Shown here: positions 57,292 through 64,000 of the stretch, piece after piece
Layout of the letters: the number at the start of each line of letters is the position of its first letter
Position numbering within the stretch: the stretch's first letter is position 1
From: Saccharothrix sp. NRRL B-16314
GTDB lineage: Bacteria; Actinomycetota; Actinomycetes; Mycobacteriales; Pseudonocardiaceae
Direction: 5' to 3'
DNA: 64,000 bases
NCBI RefSeq assembly: GCF_000716595.1
Contig: NZ_JNXC01000001.1
Location: forward strand, 558,001 to 622,000
Program-made: the position numbers and the translations under genes
The notes under the pieces: model-generated
What the model saw: only the letters and a program-made list of their open reading frames with translations
What the model was told of the DNA's origin: nothing
The model's database searches: none

Positions 57292-59226
57292 CTTGACCTC
57301 CGACGGGCGGGCGCCCGCGAGCCGGTCCTGCACCAAGGCGTGCCGGAACTGGTAGGCGGCGCCCGCCTGGCGCAGCACGCCGAGCTTGCGCGCGTCCTCC
57401 AGGAACACCATCAGCTCCCACGGCAGCTTGCCGCGCAGCGCCAGCCAGATCCGCGCCACGGTGAACCACCACCAGCGCAGGTGCAGCACGGACAGGGTGA
57501 AGCCGAGCATCAGCCCGGACGCCAGGCCGAGACCGACCATGCCCGACTGGGTCGGCCCGAACACCAGTCCGGCGGCGGCGCCGAACACCACGGCCAGCAC
57601 CAGCGACCCGGTCCACACCGCGATCCGGTCCTGCGTCATCGTCCACTGAGGACTGGACGGGTGGCTCAGCTCGGCGGTGCTGGCCAGCGTGAACCGCAGC
57701 GCCACCGCCACCGCGATGCCCAGCCCGACGACCAGGCCCGCGGACAGCCCGTACAGCGCGCCGAACACCAGGCCTGCCGCCGTGCCCAGCACGCCGCTGA
57801 CCACGAGGAGGCTGCGCCACACGCCCAGCCGGGGCTTCGGCACGCGGTTGTTGCCCGACGCGTGCAGCGCGGCCACGGCCACCGCGAGCCCGGCGGCCAG
57901 ACCGGTGACCGGGGCCAGCTTCGGCGTGCTCGCGTACGCCATCAGCCAGGCGACGCCGAGCCCGCCGATGGCGCCGAGCACGACCGCGCCGAGCAGTGCC
58001 AGCCACACCGCGCCGACCGACCGGCGCAGCTCCCACCAGCCCAGTTCGAGCACACCGCGCCGGCGCATCGCGACCGCCAGGAACGCGAGCCAGCGGGTGG
58101 CCTTGTCGCGCGGCCAGACCTGGCTCGCACGGGCCTGGTGCGCGATGCCGCGGTCGCCGAACGCGCTGCTGACCAGCCGGTCCACCAGGTGGTCCTCGAC
58201 CGCGCGGCGATCCGGGAACCGGCCGCGGTCCAGCAGTTCGCTCGGCTCGCCGTAGCCGTAGACGATGCCCGCCAGCCACAGCGAGAGCGGCGTGGACAGC
58301 GCCTCGGCCAGCCGGCCGTCCGGCTCGTCGCGCAGGTGCAGGAAGATCGGCTCCCAGCGGGCCGCGGTCACCGGGTCCGACACCGCCCGCAGGTAGCCCG
58401 CGACCTCCTCGTGGTCCAGCGGCTGGAGCTGCACGACCTGCGCGCCCTGCACCGGGACGCCCGCCTCGGCGAACTCGTCCGTGCGGCTGGTGAGCACCAG
58501 CGGGTGCGCGCCGGGGAACGCGCGGTTGATGCGGTCCAGCGCGTCGGCGCGGCGCTCGGCCGGGATCTGGTCGAGGCCGTCCAGCACCGGGAACACGCGG
58601 CGCTGCTCGACCAGCAGGTCACCGGCGTAGCTGCCGTACAGCTCGGTGTTGCGCAGGGCCGGGTGGTCCTCGTAGAGCCGCCGGGTCATCCAGGTGCGGA
58701 CGTCCTCCGCGTTCGGGTCCCAGGTGGACAGGGGGAGCAGGAACGGCACCGGCCCGTCCGCCCGGCGGTCCAGCAGGCCCATGGTGAGGAGCATGGCCGT
58801 GGTGCTCTTGCCCGCGCCGGGTTCGCCCAGGAACACCAGGCGGGGGCTGCGCTGGAACGCGCGGACGACCGCGTCGCTGTGGCCGGGGCCGCCGTCGCCG
58901 TGACCGCCTTGCAGGGCGCTCCAGTGCACGTCGAGGAGGTTGTCGTGCAGGCCGCGGGCGCGGCACTCCTCGTTCCACTGCGCGTGCAGGGCGTTGGCGA
59001 GGGCGTTCGTGGCGGCGTCGAGGTTGTCGTCGGTGGCCAGACCCGCGGCGCGCTTGCGGTGCAACCACGGGTCCAGCGCGGCGAGCAGCACCAGGAAACC
59101 GAGGGCCAGGCCGGTCAGCCACAGTTCGGGTGCGATGCCGTAGTCGGTGACGAACAGGCCGGCCGCGGCGAGCACGGCGGCCAGCACGCACCCGGTGAGC
59201 ACGGCCCGCTGGCGGAATCTGGACAC
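57280..59226 (-). CDS. NACHT-domain membrane NTPase
   Basis: 648 aa. Two N-terminal membrane helices (about 8-27, 32-52), then a NACHT NTPase (about 128-330) with Walker A LGEPGAGKST (133-142), Walker B VFPVLDGLDQIP, and SRTDEF. The C-terminal third (about 395-600) has some eight membrane helices, ending in a soluble tail with FRHALVQDRLAG. No LRR, TPR or effector domain is attached. NACHT proteins act in signalling and antiphage defence, but this layout, with the NTPase between membrane blocks, also occurs in actinomycete proteins of unknown role. GTG start; a TTG one codon earlier is possible. Confidence 0.8.
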   Translation of the reverse strand: MSRFRQRAVLTGCVLAAVLAAAGLFVTDYGIAPELWLTGLALGFLVLLAALDPWLHRKRAAGLATDDNLDAATNALANALHAQWNEECRARGLHDNLLDVHWSALQGGHGDGGPGHSDAVVRAFQRSPRLVFLGEPGAGKSTTAMLLTMGLLDRRADGPVPFLLPLSTWDPNAEDVRTWMTRRLYEDHPALRNTELYGSYAGDLLVEQRRVFPVLDGLDQIPAERRADALDRINRAFPGAHPLVLTSRTDEFAEAGVPVQGAQVVQLQPLDHEEVAGYLRAVSDPVTAARWEPIFLHLRDEPDGRLAEALSTPLSLWLAGIVYGYGEPSELLDRGRFPDRRAVEDHLVDRLVSSAFGDRGIAHQARASQVWPRDKATRWLAFLAVAMRRRGVLELGWWELRRSVGAVWLALLGAVVLGAIGGLGVAWLMAYASTPKLAPVTGLAAGLAVAVAALHASGNNRVPKPRLGVWRSLLVVSGVLGTAAGLVFGALYGLSAGLVVGLGIAVAVALRFTLASTAELSHPSSPQWTMTQDRIAVWTGSLVLAVVFGAAAGLVFGPTQSGMVGLGLASGLMLGFTLSVLHLRWWWFTVARIWLALRGKLPWELMVFLEDARKLGVLRQAGAAYQFRHALVQDRLAGARPSEVKSDA

Positions 59227-59299
59227 CAACGCATCATGACTGACCTGTGACTGATGGTGGTGACACGGTCACCCCTGTGTCGTGCGTACCCTCGGAGAT

Positions 59300-59905
59300 G
59301 TGATCTGTCCGAAATGCCAGGACCTGATGCAGACCATCAGCCGCGGTTCCGTGCACATCGAGCAGTGCGAGAACTGCAAGGGCGTTTTTTTGGACGGTGG
59401 CGAGTTGGAACAGATCATCGCCGCCGAGCGCGCGCACTACGCGCAGCCGTACCGGCCGGAAGGCGTCCCCCTGCCGCTCCCCGCACCCGTTCCCGTGCCC
59501 CTTGTGCCGGTGCCCGCCGTTCCGGTCGCGGTCCCGGTGGCGCAGGACCAGACCGTGCACGCGCCGGTCGAGGGTCAGGTGCCGGTCGAGGCCGCCGAGC
59601 CCGTGGACGGCGAGCAGCCGCCCGCCGTTCCGGCCGCACCCGCACCGGCGACACCCGCGCCGGCCGCACCAGCACCCCCGCCGGCGATGCCCGTGCCGAT
59701 GGTCGAGCCGGCCGGTCCGCCGCCGCCCTACCAGCCGCCGCCCGGCACCCCGCTGCCCGGCGGCCTGCCCGGCGGTGCGCCACCCCCGTACCAACCGCCA
59801 CCCGGCACCGCGCCCGCCCCGCCGCCCGCGTACCCGCCCGGGTACTACGACTACCAGCACCCCCAGCGCCGTCGACGCAGCTTCCTGGAGGAACTGCTCG
59901 ACTGA
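59300..59905 (+). CDS. zf-TFIIB zinc-finger protein with Pro-rich tail
   Basis: 201 aa. N-terminal zinc ribbon with paired cysteines at 3/6 (ICPKC) and 23/26 (QCENCKGVFLDGGELEQI), the zf-TFIIB signature. From about 50 on it is Pro/Ala/Val-rich and disordered, with two PPPYQPPPGT units, ending in a basic RRRRSFLEELLD. GTG at 59300 is set by GGAG five bases ahead and by the conserved ICPKC start. Function unknown; probably protein-protein or nucleic-acid contact. Confidence 0.8.
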   Translation: MICPKCQDLMQTISRGSVHIEQCENCKGVFLDGGELEQIIAAERAHYAQPYRPEGVPLPLPAPVPVPLVPVPAVPVAVPVAQDQTVHAPVEGQVPVEAAEPVDGEQPPAVPAAPAPATPAPAAPAPPPAMPVPMVEPAGPPPPYQPPPGTPLPGGLPGGAPPPYQPPPGTAPAPPPAYPPGYYDYQHPQRRRRSFLEELLD

Positions 59906-59915
59906 ACCGCCCGCC

Positions 59916-61052
59916 TCACCCGTCGGAGCTGGGCAGGGGCCAGGTGTGCGGGGTCTTGTCGAGGGCGAAGTACTGCTCGGTGGGCGTGGCGGTGAAGGTG
60001 AACTGGTGGCGGCGGGGTTTGCCGAGGGCCCGCCACTGGCGGTAGGCGGCTTCGGCCTCGTCCCACAGCGCACGCGGTCCGCCCTGGTCCACGACCGCGC
60101 CCCGGTGCCGGACCCACGAGCCGTCGGGGTGCACCAGGCGGATCGGGTCGGCCGCGATCGCGACCTCGGACAGCGCCAGGCCCGCGAAGAACTCGAAGCC
60201 GCTGGCGGGGTCCACGACGGCACGTGACGGCAGCAAGGTCGTGCGGGATTCGGCCGCCGGCGCGGTCAGGGCGTCCAGGAGGGCGTCGTCGGCCCACGAC
60301 TGGCGGTGGGCGCGGAGCGGCATGAACCGGCCGTCCTCCAGCAGCACGCGGCCGGTGGCCCGGCCGTCGTGGACGGTGAGCCGGACCAGCCCGGCGCCGA
60401 TGGCGCGGTTCAACGTGGTGACGATCAAGCCGCCCGGCGCGGTCTGCGCGAGCCACGCCGGAGGGATCCGGGACACGGCGCACGTACCGAGGACGCGGTC
60501 GTAAGGCGCACGGGGCGCGTACCCCTGCTCGCCGTCGCCCGCCACGCAGGTCGGGTGGTAGCCGGCGGCGGCGAGCCTCGCCTCGGCCCGCGCCAGCACG
60601 CCGGCGTCCACGTCGATCGACGTCACCAGGGCGTCGCCGAGCACGTGGCAGAGCAGTGCCGCGTTGTAGCCGGTGCCGGTGCCGATCTCCAGCACGCGGG
60701 CGCCCGGCGTGACGGCCAGGGCCTCCAGCATGATCGCCATGATCGTCGGCATGCTCGACGAGCTGGTGGGTACCCCGGTGGCGGCGTCGTTCACGAGTGC
60801 TTGCTGCCACGCCCGGTCGTCGCCGTCGAGCTGGGTCACGCAGACGTCGTTCCGGTACACGAGGGCGAGGTGGTCCGGGCGCGCGGACGTCACCGCCTCC
60901 CACGCGCCGTCCGGCCGCTGGACGAAGAACCCCGGCAGGAACACGTGCCGCGGGACCTGCCGAAACGCCTCCACCCAGCGCGGATCGCGGATGACAGCGG
61001 CGGCCACCATCGAGTCGACGAGCTGGTCGCGCAGGTTTGCCGCGAGGTCCAC
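59916..61052 (-). CDS. PCMT-like SAM-dependent methyltransferase
   Basis: 378 aa. RQVPRHVFLPGF, an N-terminal region with VYRNDVCVTQLDG, and the SAM-binding LEIGTGTGYNAALL resemble protein-L-isoaspartate methyltransferases (PCMT) and the larger relatives in which a C-terminal domain follows (about 225-378). Substrate may be a protein carboxylate. Start uncertain: GTG at 61052 leaves a typical short leader before LRDQLVDSMV; GTG codons at 61058, 61061 and 61082 are alternatives. Divergent from the XRE gene. Confidence 0.75.
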   Translation of the reverse strand: MDLAANLRDQLVDSMVAAAVIRDPRWVEAFRQVPRHVFLPGFFVQRPDGAWEAVTSARPDHLALVYRNDVCVTQLDGDDRAWQQALVNDAATGVPTSSSSMPTIMAIMLEALAVTPGARVLEIGTGTGYNAALLCHVLGDALVTSIDVDAGVLARAEARLAAAGYHPTCVAGDGEQGYAPRAPYDRVLGTCAVSRIPPAWLAQTAPGGLIVTTLNRAIGAGLVRLTVHDGRATGRVLLEDGRFMPLRAHRQSWADDALLDALTAPAAESRTTLLPSRAVVDPASGFEFFAGLALSEVAIAADPIRLVHPDGSWVRHRGAVVDQGGPRALWDEAEAAYRQWRALGKPRRHQFTFTATPTEQYFALDKTPHTWPLPSSDG

Positions 61053-61164
61053 GCCCACCACCGTAGCGCTGTGGTCGAGCACACGGCCGGATCGCTAGCA
61101 GGACGCTTGCAACTGCTAGCACCCCCGCGTACCGTCGAATACGGATCGAGGAGGTGCCGCAAAT

Positions 61165-61551
61165 TTGGACAAGTCCATCGACAAGGCGGTGGCCGATCTC
61201 GGCCGCGACATCGGCGAGTACATCCGCGAGCAGCGCAACACCGCGAAGATCTCGTTGCGGCAGCTGGCCAAGCTCGCCGGGGTCTCCAACCCGTACCTGA
61301 GCCAGATCGAGCGCGGGCTGCGCAAGCCGAGCGCGGAGATCCTGCAGCAGATCGCCAAGGGGCTGCGGATCTCGGCGGAGGCGCTGTACGTCGAGGCCGG
61401 GATCCTGGAGCAGCGCGAGGGCGGCGCTCTCACGGACGCCATCGTCACCGCCCCCGACCTGACCGAGCGGCAGAAGCAGGTGCTGCTCGACGTCTACGAG
61501 TCGTTCCGGCGGGAGAACACCGCCGCCAACCAGACCAAGCCGGAGGAGTGA
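61165..61551 (+). CDS. XRE-family regulator upstream of hbhA
   Basis: 128 aa. Helix-turn-helix (about 18-72: ISLRQLAKLAGVSNPYLSQI, ERGLRKPSAEILQQIAKGL) and a short helical tail with LTERQKQVLLDVYESF. TTG start preceded by GGAGG. It is directly followed (5 bases) by hbhA, as Rv0474 is by Rv0475 in M. tuberculosis, and probably regulates this block. Confidence 0.9.
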   Translation: MDKSIDKAVADLGRDIGEYIREQRNTAKISLRQLAKLAGVSNPYLSQIERGLRKPSAEILQQIAKGLRISAEALYVEAGILEQREGGALTDAIVTAPDLTERQKQVLLDVYESFRRENTAANQTKPEE

Positions 61552-61556
61552 TCCCC

Positions 61557-62258
61557 ATGCCGAACATGCCCACCACCGAGGAGCTGCGGAAGGCCGGCGA
61601 GCAGGCCGTCGCCGCCGCCCGCACCCCGTTGCTCGCCGCCCTCGGCGCCGGTGACCTGGCCGCGAAGGCCGTCATCGAGGCGCTGACCAAGGCCCGCGAG
61701 CGCGCCGAGGAGGCGCGCAACGCCGCCGAGTCGGCCGACCTGAAGAAGGACCTGCTGGAGAAGCTGGACCCGGCGGAGCTGCGCAAGGTCGTCGACGCGT
61801 ACACGCAGTCGGCCCTGAACCTCTACCAGTACCTCGCCCAGCACGGCGAGGAGGCGCTGGAGAAGCTGCGCACCCAGCCGCAGTTCCAGAAGGCGCTGCA
61901 CCAGGTCGAGGAAGCCGTCGAGAACGCGCAGAAGCGCACCGAGGCCGCCGCCGCCGACGCCCGCGTGCTGGCCGACGACGTGCTCGGCAAGGTCACCCGC
62001 CGCACCCGCGAGGTCGGCGAGAAGGTCGCCGGCGACCTGGACGACGCGAGCGAGAAGCTGGCCGAGGCGGTCGTCGAGGTCGGCGGTGACGTCGCCGCGG
62101 AGGTGCGCGACACCACCCGCAAGGCGGCCGACCGCACCGCGCCGACGCCGCGCAAGCCGGCCGCGGTGACCAAGCCCGTCACCACCAAGGCCACGACGCC
62201 CAAGGCCACCGGCACCCGCCCGGCCGCGGCGAAGAAGCCCACCGACACCACCAAGTGA
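61557..62258 (+). CDS. hbhA: Heparin-binding haemagglutinin-like protein HbhA
   Basis: 233 aa. A long alanine/glutamate/lysine-rich coiled coil (about 1-160: TPLLAALGAGDLAAKAVIEA and so on) and a lysine/proline/alanine/threonine-rich tail (about 190-233, TTPKATGTRPAAAKKPTDTTK by parts), the layout of mycobacterial HbhA, whose Lys-rich tail binds heparin. In a saprophyte the tail more likely contacts cell-surface polymers or lipid. ATG at 61557 with GGAGGAG ahead. Co-transcribed with the XRE gene. Confidence 0.88.
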   Translation: MPNMPTTEELRKAGEQAVAAARTPLLAALGAGDLAAKAVIEALTKARERAEEARNAAESADLKKDLLEKLDPAELRKVVDAYTQSALNLYQYLAQHGEEALEKLRTQPQFQKALHQVEEAVENAQKRTEAAAADARVLADDVLGKVTRRTREVGEKVAGDLDDASEKLAEAVVEVGGDVAAEVRDTTRKAADRTAPTPRKPAAVTKPVTTKATTPKATGTRPAAAKKPTDTTK

Positions 62259-62270
62259 CCGGTACCGGCT

Positions 62271-62296
62271 CGGGGCGTCCCACCAGGGGCGCCCCG
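62271..62296 (+). terminator. Terminator after hbhA
   Basis: 11-bp stem CGGGGCGTCCC / GGGGCGCCCCG (one T-G pair) with a 4-base loop, 12 bases past the hbhA stop. Confidence 0.85.
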
Positions 62297-62326
62297 TTCC
62301 GCTGTACCGGGGACCTCGAACGCACG

Positions 62327-62341
62327 TAGGCTGAACTCGTG
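62327..62341 (+). promoter_or_regulatory. Leaderless promoter of the DUF2516 gene
   Basis: TAGGCT (62327-62332) ends 6 bases before the GTG start at 62339 and no Shine-Dalgarno lies between, the spacing expected for an actinobacterial -10 box with transcription starting at the first codon. Confidence 0.6.
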
Positions 62342-62659
62342 CTGCCCTCATTCCCGGACTTCAGCCCGCTCTACCTGGACGCCTGGGTCATGTTCGTGGC
62401 GTACTACGCCGCCTTGGTCCTGGGCGTCTTCGCGTTCGCGCACGCCCTCTCGCAGCGGGCAGACGCGTACACGGCGGCCGAGCGCATGACGAAGCCCGCC
62501 TGGCTGGGCATCACCGGCGGTGGCACGTTCGCCCTGCTGCTGTTCCACCCGTTCTCCGCCGGCGGCATGTTCTGGCTGGCCGGGCTGGTCGCGGTCACGG
62601 TGTACGTGGTCGACGTCCGGCCGCGGCTGATCGAGGTCCAGCGCGGCCCCCGGTGGTGA
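62339..62659 (+). CDS. DUF2516-family membrane protein
   Basis: 106 aa with three membrane helices (about 16-36, 50-70, 76-92) and a short charged tail. MFVAYYAALVLGVFAFAHAL, KPAWLGITGGGTFALLL and FWLAGLVAVTVYVVDVRP match DUF2516, the product of Rv0476, which follows hbhA in mycobacteria. Function unknown. Its stop overlaps the next gene by GTGA. Confidence 0.85.
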   Translation: MLPSFPDFSPLYLDAWVMFVAYYAALVLGVFAFAHALSQRADAYTAAERMTKPAWLGITGGGTFALLLFHPFSAGGMFWLAGLVAVTVYVVDVRPRLIEVQRGPRW

Positions 62660-63315
62660 CGTTCCGGAGCTTCGGCTCCGGAACGCCGGTCACGCTCGTC
62701 GGACACGGCCTCGGCGCGACACCCGGTGAGGCCCGGCTGCCCACGTCCGGGCTGCCGGGCACGAAAGTCGTGGTCACCCTCCCCTCGCACGGCGACGCCC
62801 CCGACGCGCCCGAGGGGTACTGGAGCTACCGGCGGATCGCCGCCGACCTGCGCGGGGTCGCCCGGGAAACCGGTGCGACGCAAGCGATCGGCGTGTCGCT
62901 GACCGCCGGCGCGCTGCTCGCCGTGCTGGCCGGTGAACCCGCCGCGTTCGACCGGGTGGCGTTGCTGCTGCCCGCCGTGCTGGACGAGCCGAGGCCGGTG
63001 CTCGACCGCGAGGACGCCATCACCGCCGTCGGCGGCCCGCCCGGTTACCAGGCCGAGCGGCGTCTCGCGTTCGACCGCCTGGACGGTGCGCTGGCGGAGC
63101 TGCCCGGCCAGGTGGCGCTCACCGACCGCGCGGCGTTGGCCCAGGTCACGGCCCCGGTGCTGGTCGTCGGAGCGACCCGTGACCCGCTGCACCCGGAGGA
63201 CGTGGCCAAGCAGGTGGCGGCGGCGTTCCCGAACGGCCGGCTGGAGCTGGTGCCGTCCTGGACGACCCACCGGGCCGAGGTCCGCGGGTGGTTGCTGGAC
63301 TTCCTGCGCGGGTAG
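62656..63315 (+). CDS. Alpha/beta-hydrolase-fold protein
   Basis: 219 aa. VGHGLGATPGE (oxyanion-loop His-Gly), a nucleophile-like GVSLTAGA, APVLVVGATRDPLHP (acid strand) and a late WTTHRAE histidine. The elbow GxSxxxG is close to the standard form, so activity is plausible. GTG at 62656 overlaps the DUF2516 stop (GTGA); GTG one codon earlier is equally possible. Probably read from the same leaderless promoter as DUF2516. Confidence 0.78.
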   Translation: MTFRSFGSGTPVTLVGHGLGATPGEARLPTSGLPGTKVVVTLPSHGDAPDAPEGYWSYRRIAADLRGVARETGATQAIGVSLTAGALLAVLAGEPAAFDRVALLLPAVLDEPRPVLDREDAITAVGGPPGYQAERRLAFDRLDGALAELPGQVALTDRAALAQVTAPVLVVGATRDPLHPEDVAKQVAAAFPNGRLELVPSWTTHRAEVRGWLLDFLRG

Positions 63316-63318
63316 CCG

Positions 63319-63879
63319 ATGCGCATGGCCGAACAGAAGAAGATCGCATTCCTGGTCGACACGGAGGGCATCGAGCAGGTCGAGCTGACCGATCCCTGGC
63401 AGCACGTGGAGAAGGCCGGTGCGCTGCCGAGGCTGCTCGCGCCCAAACTGGGGCAGGTGCAGGCGTTCGACCACCTGACGCCCGCCGACACGTTCACCGT
63501 GGACGTGCCGTTCGCGCACGCGGACCCGATGGACTACGACGGCGTGGTGATCCCCGGCGGGGTGGCGAACGCCGACTTCCTGCGGATGGACCGCGACGCG
63601 GTGCAGTTCGTGAAGCGGCACGTGGCCGCGGGCAAGCCGGTCGCCTCGATCTGCCACGGGCCGTGGCTGCTGGTGGAGGCGGACGTGGTGCGGGGCAAGA
63701 AGCTCACGTCGTTCCCGAGCCTCGCCACGGACATCCGCAACGCCGGCGGCGAGTGGGAGGACAGCGAGGTGTGCGTGTCCGGCGCCGGCGGTTGGAAGCT
63801 GGTGACCAGCCGCAAACCGGACGACCTGCCGGCGTTCAACCGCGAGGCGTTGAAGGCGTTCGGACTGCAGGGTCTCTGA
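63319..63879 (+). CDS. PfpI/DJ-1-family protein
   Basis: 186 aa. Class I glutamine-amidotransferase-like fold: IAFLVDTEGIEQVELTDPW, YDGVVIPGGVANADFLR, and the nucleophile elbow ASICHGPWLLVEADVVRGK with Cys-His. PfpI/YhbO-type proteins are linked to stress resistance and glycated-protein or glyoxal repair. ATG at 63319 or 63325 (MAEQKK); neither has a strong ribosome site. It follows the hydrolase gene by three bases and may share its transcript. Confidence 0.87.
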   Translation: MRMAEQKKIAFLVDTEGIEQVELTDPWQHVEKAGALPRLLAPKLGQVQAFDHLTPADTFTVDVPFAHADPMDYDGVVIPGGVANADFLRMDRDAVQFVKRHVAAGKPVASICHGPWLLVEADVVRGKKLTSFPSLATDIRNAGGEWEDSEVCVSGAGGWKLVTSRKPDDLPAFNREALKAFGLQGL

Positions 63880-63905
63880 CGGCCTGGAAGGTTCCGACGC
63901 CCGGT

Positions 63906-63931
63906 CCACGGGGATGTGCACCTCCCCGTGG
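63906..63931. terminator. Bidirectional terminator between convergent genes
   Basis: Perfect 9-bp stem CCACGGGGA / TCCCCGTGG with an 8-base loop, between the pfpI-like stop (63879) and the stop of the convergent gene (63942). Confidence 0.7.
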
Positions 63932-63939
63932 ACACCGCG

Positions 63940-64000
63940 CTAGAGCCTGGCCTGCGCGTAGGCCGCGATGGCGTCGCGGACGTACTCGCCGAAACCCTCG
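63940..64000 (-). CDS. 3' end of an unidentified gene (partial)
   Basis: Only the last 19 codons are in the window, encoding EGFGEYVRDAIAAYAQARL then TAG. The coding appearance and the terminator after it support a real gene entering from the right. Too short to assign a family. Confidence 0.5.
   Translation of the reverse strand, partial: EGFGEYVRDAIAAYAQARL

Overview
The window is high-GC actinomycete chromosome, most likely from the family Pseudonocardiaceae (Saccharothrix, Lentzea or Actinosynnema type). Supporting signs are the many GTG/TTG starts and ATGA/GTGA gene overlaps, the GlnR-MshD and HbhA neighbourhoods, an actinobacterial PHO box, mycothiol synthesis, and a small EspG/PPE type VII secretion cassette. 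The assignment comes from gene content only; no 16S gene is present. Most of the window is ordinary chromosome, with one decayed mobile island near 20-23 kb.

Region 1-18.9 kb follows the Mycobacterium tuberculosis block Rv0816c-Rv0823c. It holds a cysteine-rich leader peptide, thioredoxin ThiX, an LmeA-like lipid-binding protein and an alpha/beta hydrolase. These are followed by the nitrogen regulator GlnR, mycothiol synthase MshD, the phosphate transporter PstSCAB behind a PHO box, PhoU, a very large LCP-family cell-wall ligase, a GGDEF protein, a lipoprotein and a tRNA-dihydrouridine synthase. A four-gene cassette (YxxxD-bearing small protein, DUF3558 lipoprotein, PPE-like protein, EspG) sits between pstB and phoU.

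Region 19.0-22.9 kb has a secreted SOD-like gene and then an island between tRNA-Lys(TTT) and an imperfect copy of the 3' end of that tRNA. Inside are an integrase C-terminal remnant, two copies of a degenerate start resembling a replication initiator, a two-gene unit (DUF6232-like membrane protein plus a protein sharing its GDKIG motif) behind a perfect 39-bp palindrome, and a HAD hydrolase. This looks like a collapsed integrative element.

Region 23-44 kb: exonuclease III; a flavin monooxygenase with its divergent TetR regulator and a double operator; an ATP-grasp-like protein; a three-gene YqiJ/flotillin/giant AAA ATPase operon; an excalibur protein; an MpaB-type oxygenase; a glutamate-binding lipoprotein; a cold-shock protein; tRNA-Glu, -Asp and -Phe; a PP2C-like protein divergent from an HTH/ClpN pair across twin palindromes; the YczE/YczR pair; and a noncoding stretch rich in repeats and hairpins.

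Region 44-64 kb: a secreted Pro/Ser-rich protein; an ECF sigma/140-aa protein/CHAT protease operon; a PadR-ABC-FtsX-FtsX export operon; a CGNR zinc-finger protein; a DUF445 membrane protein; aminotransferase DapC; a membrane NACHT NTPase; a zf-TFIIB protein; a PCMT-like methyltransferase; and an XRE-HbhA-DUF2516 block matching Rv0474-Rv0476. An alpha/beta hydrolase and a PfpI-like protein follow, and the window ends in the 3' end of an unidentified minus-strand gene.
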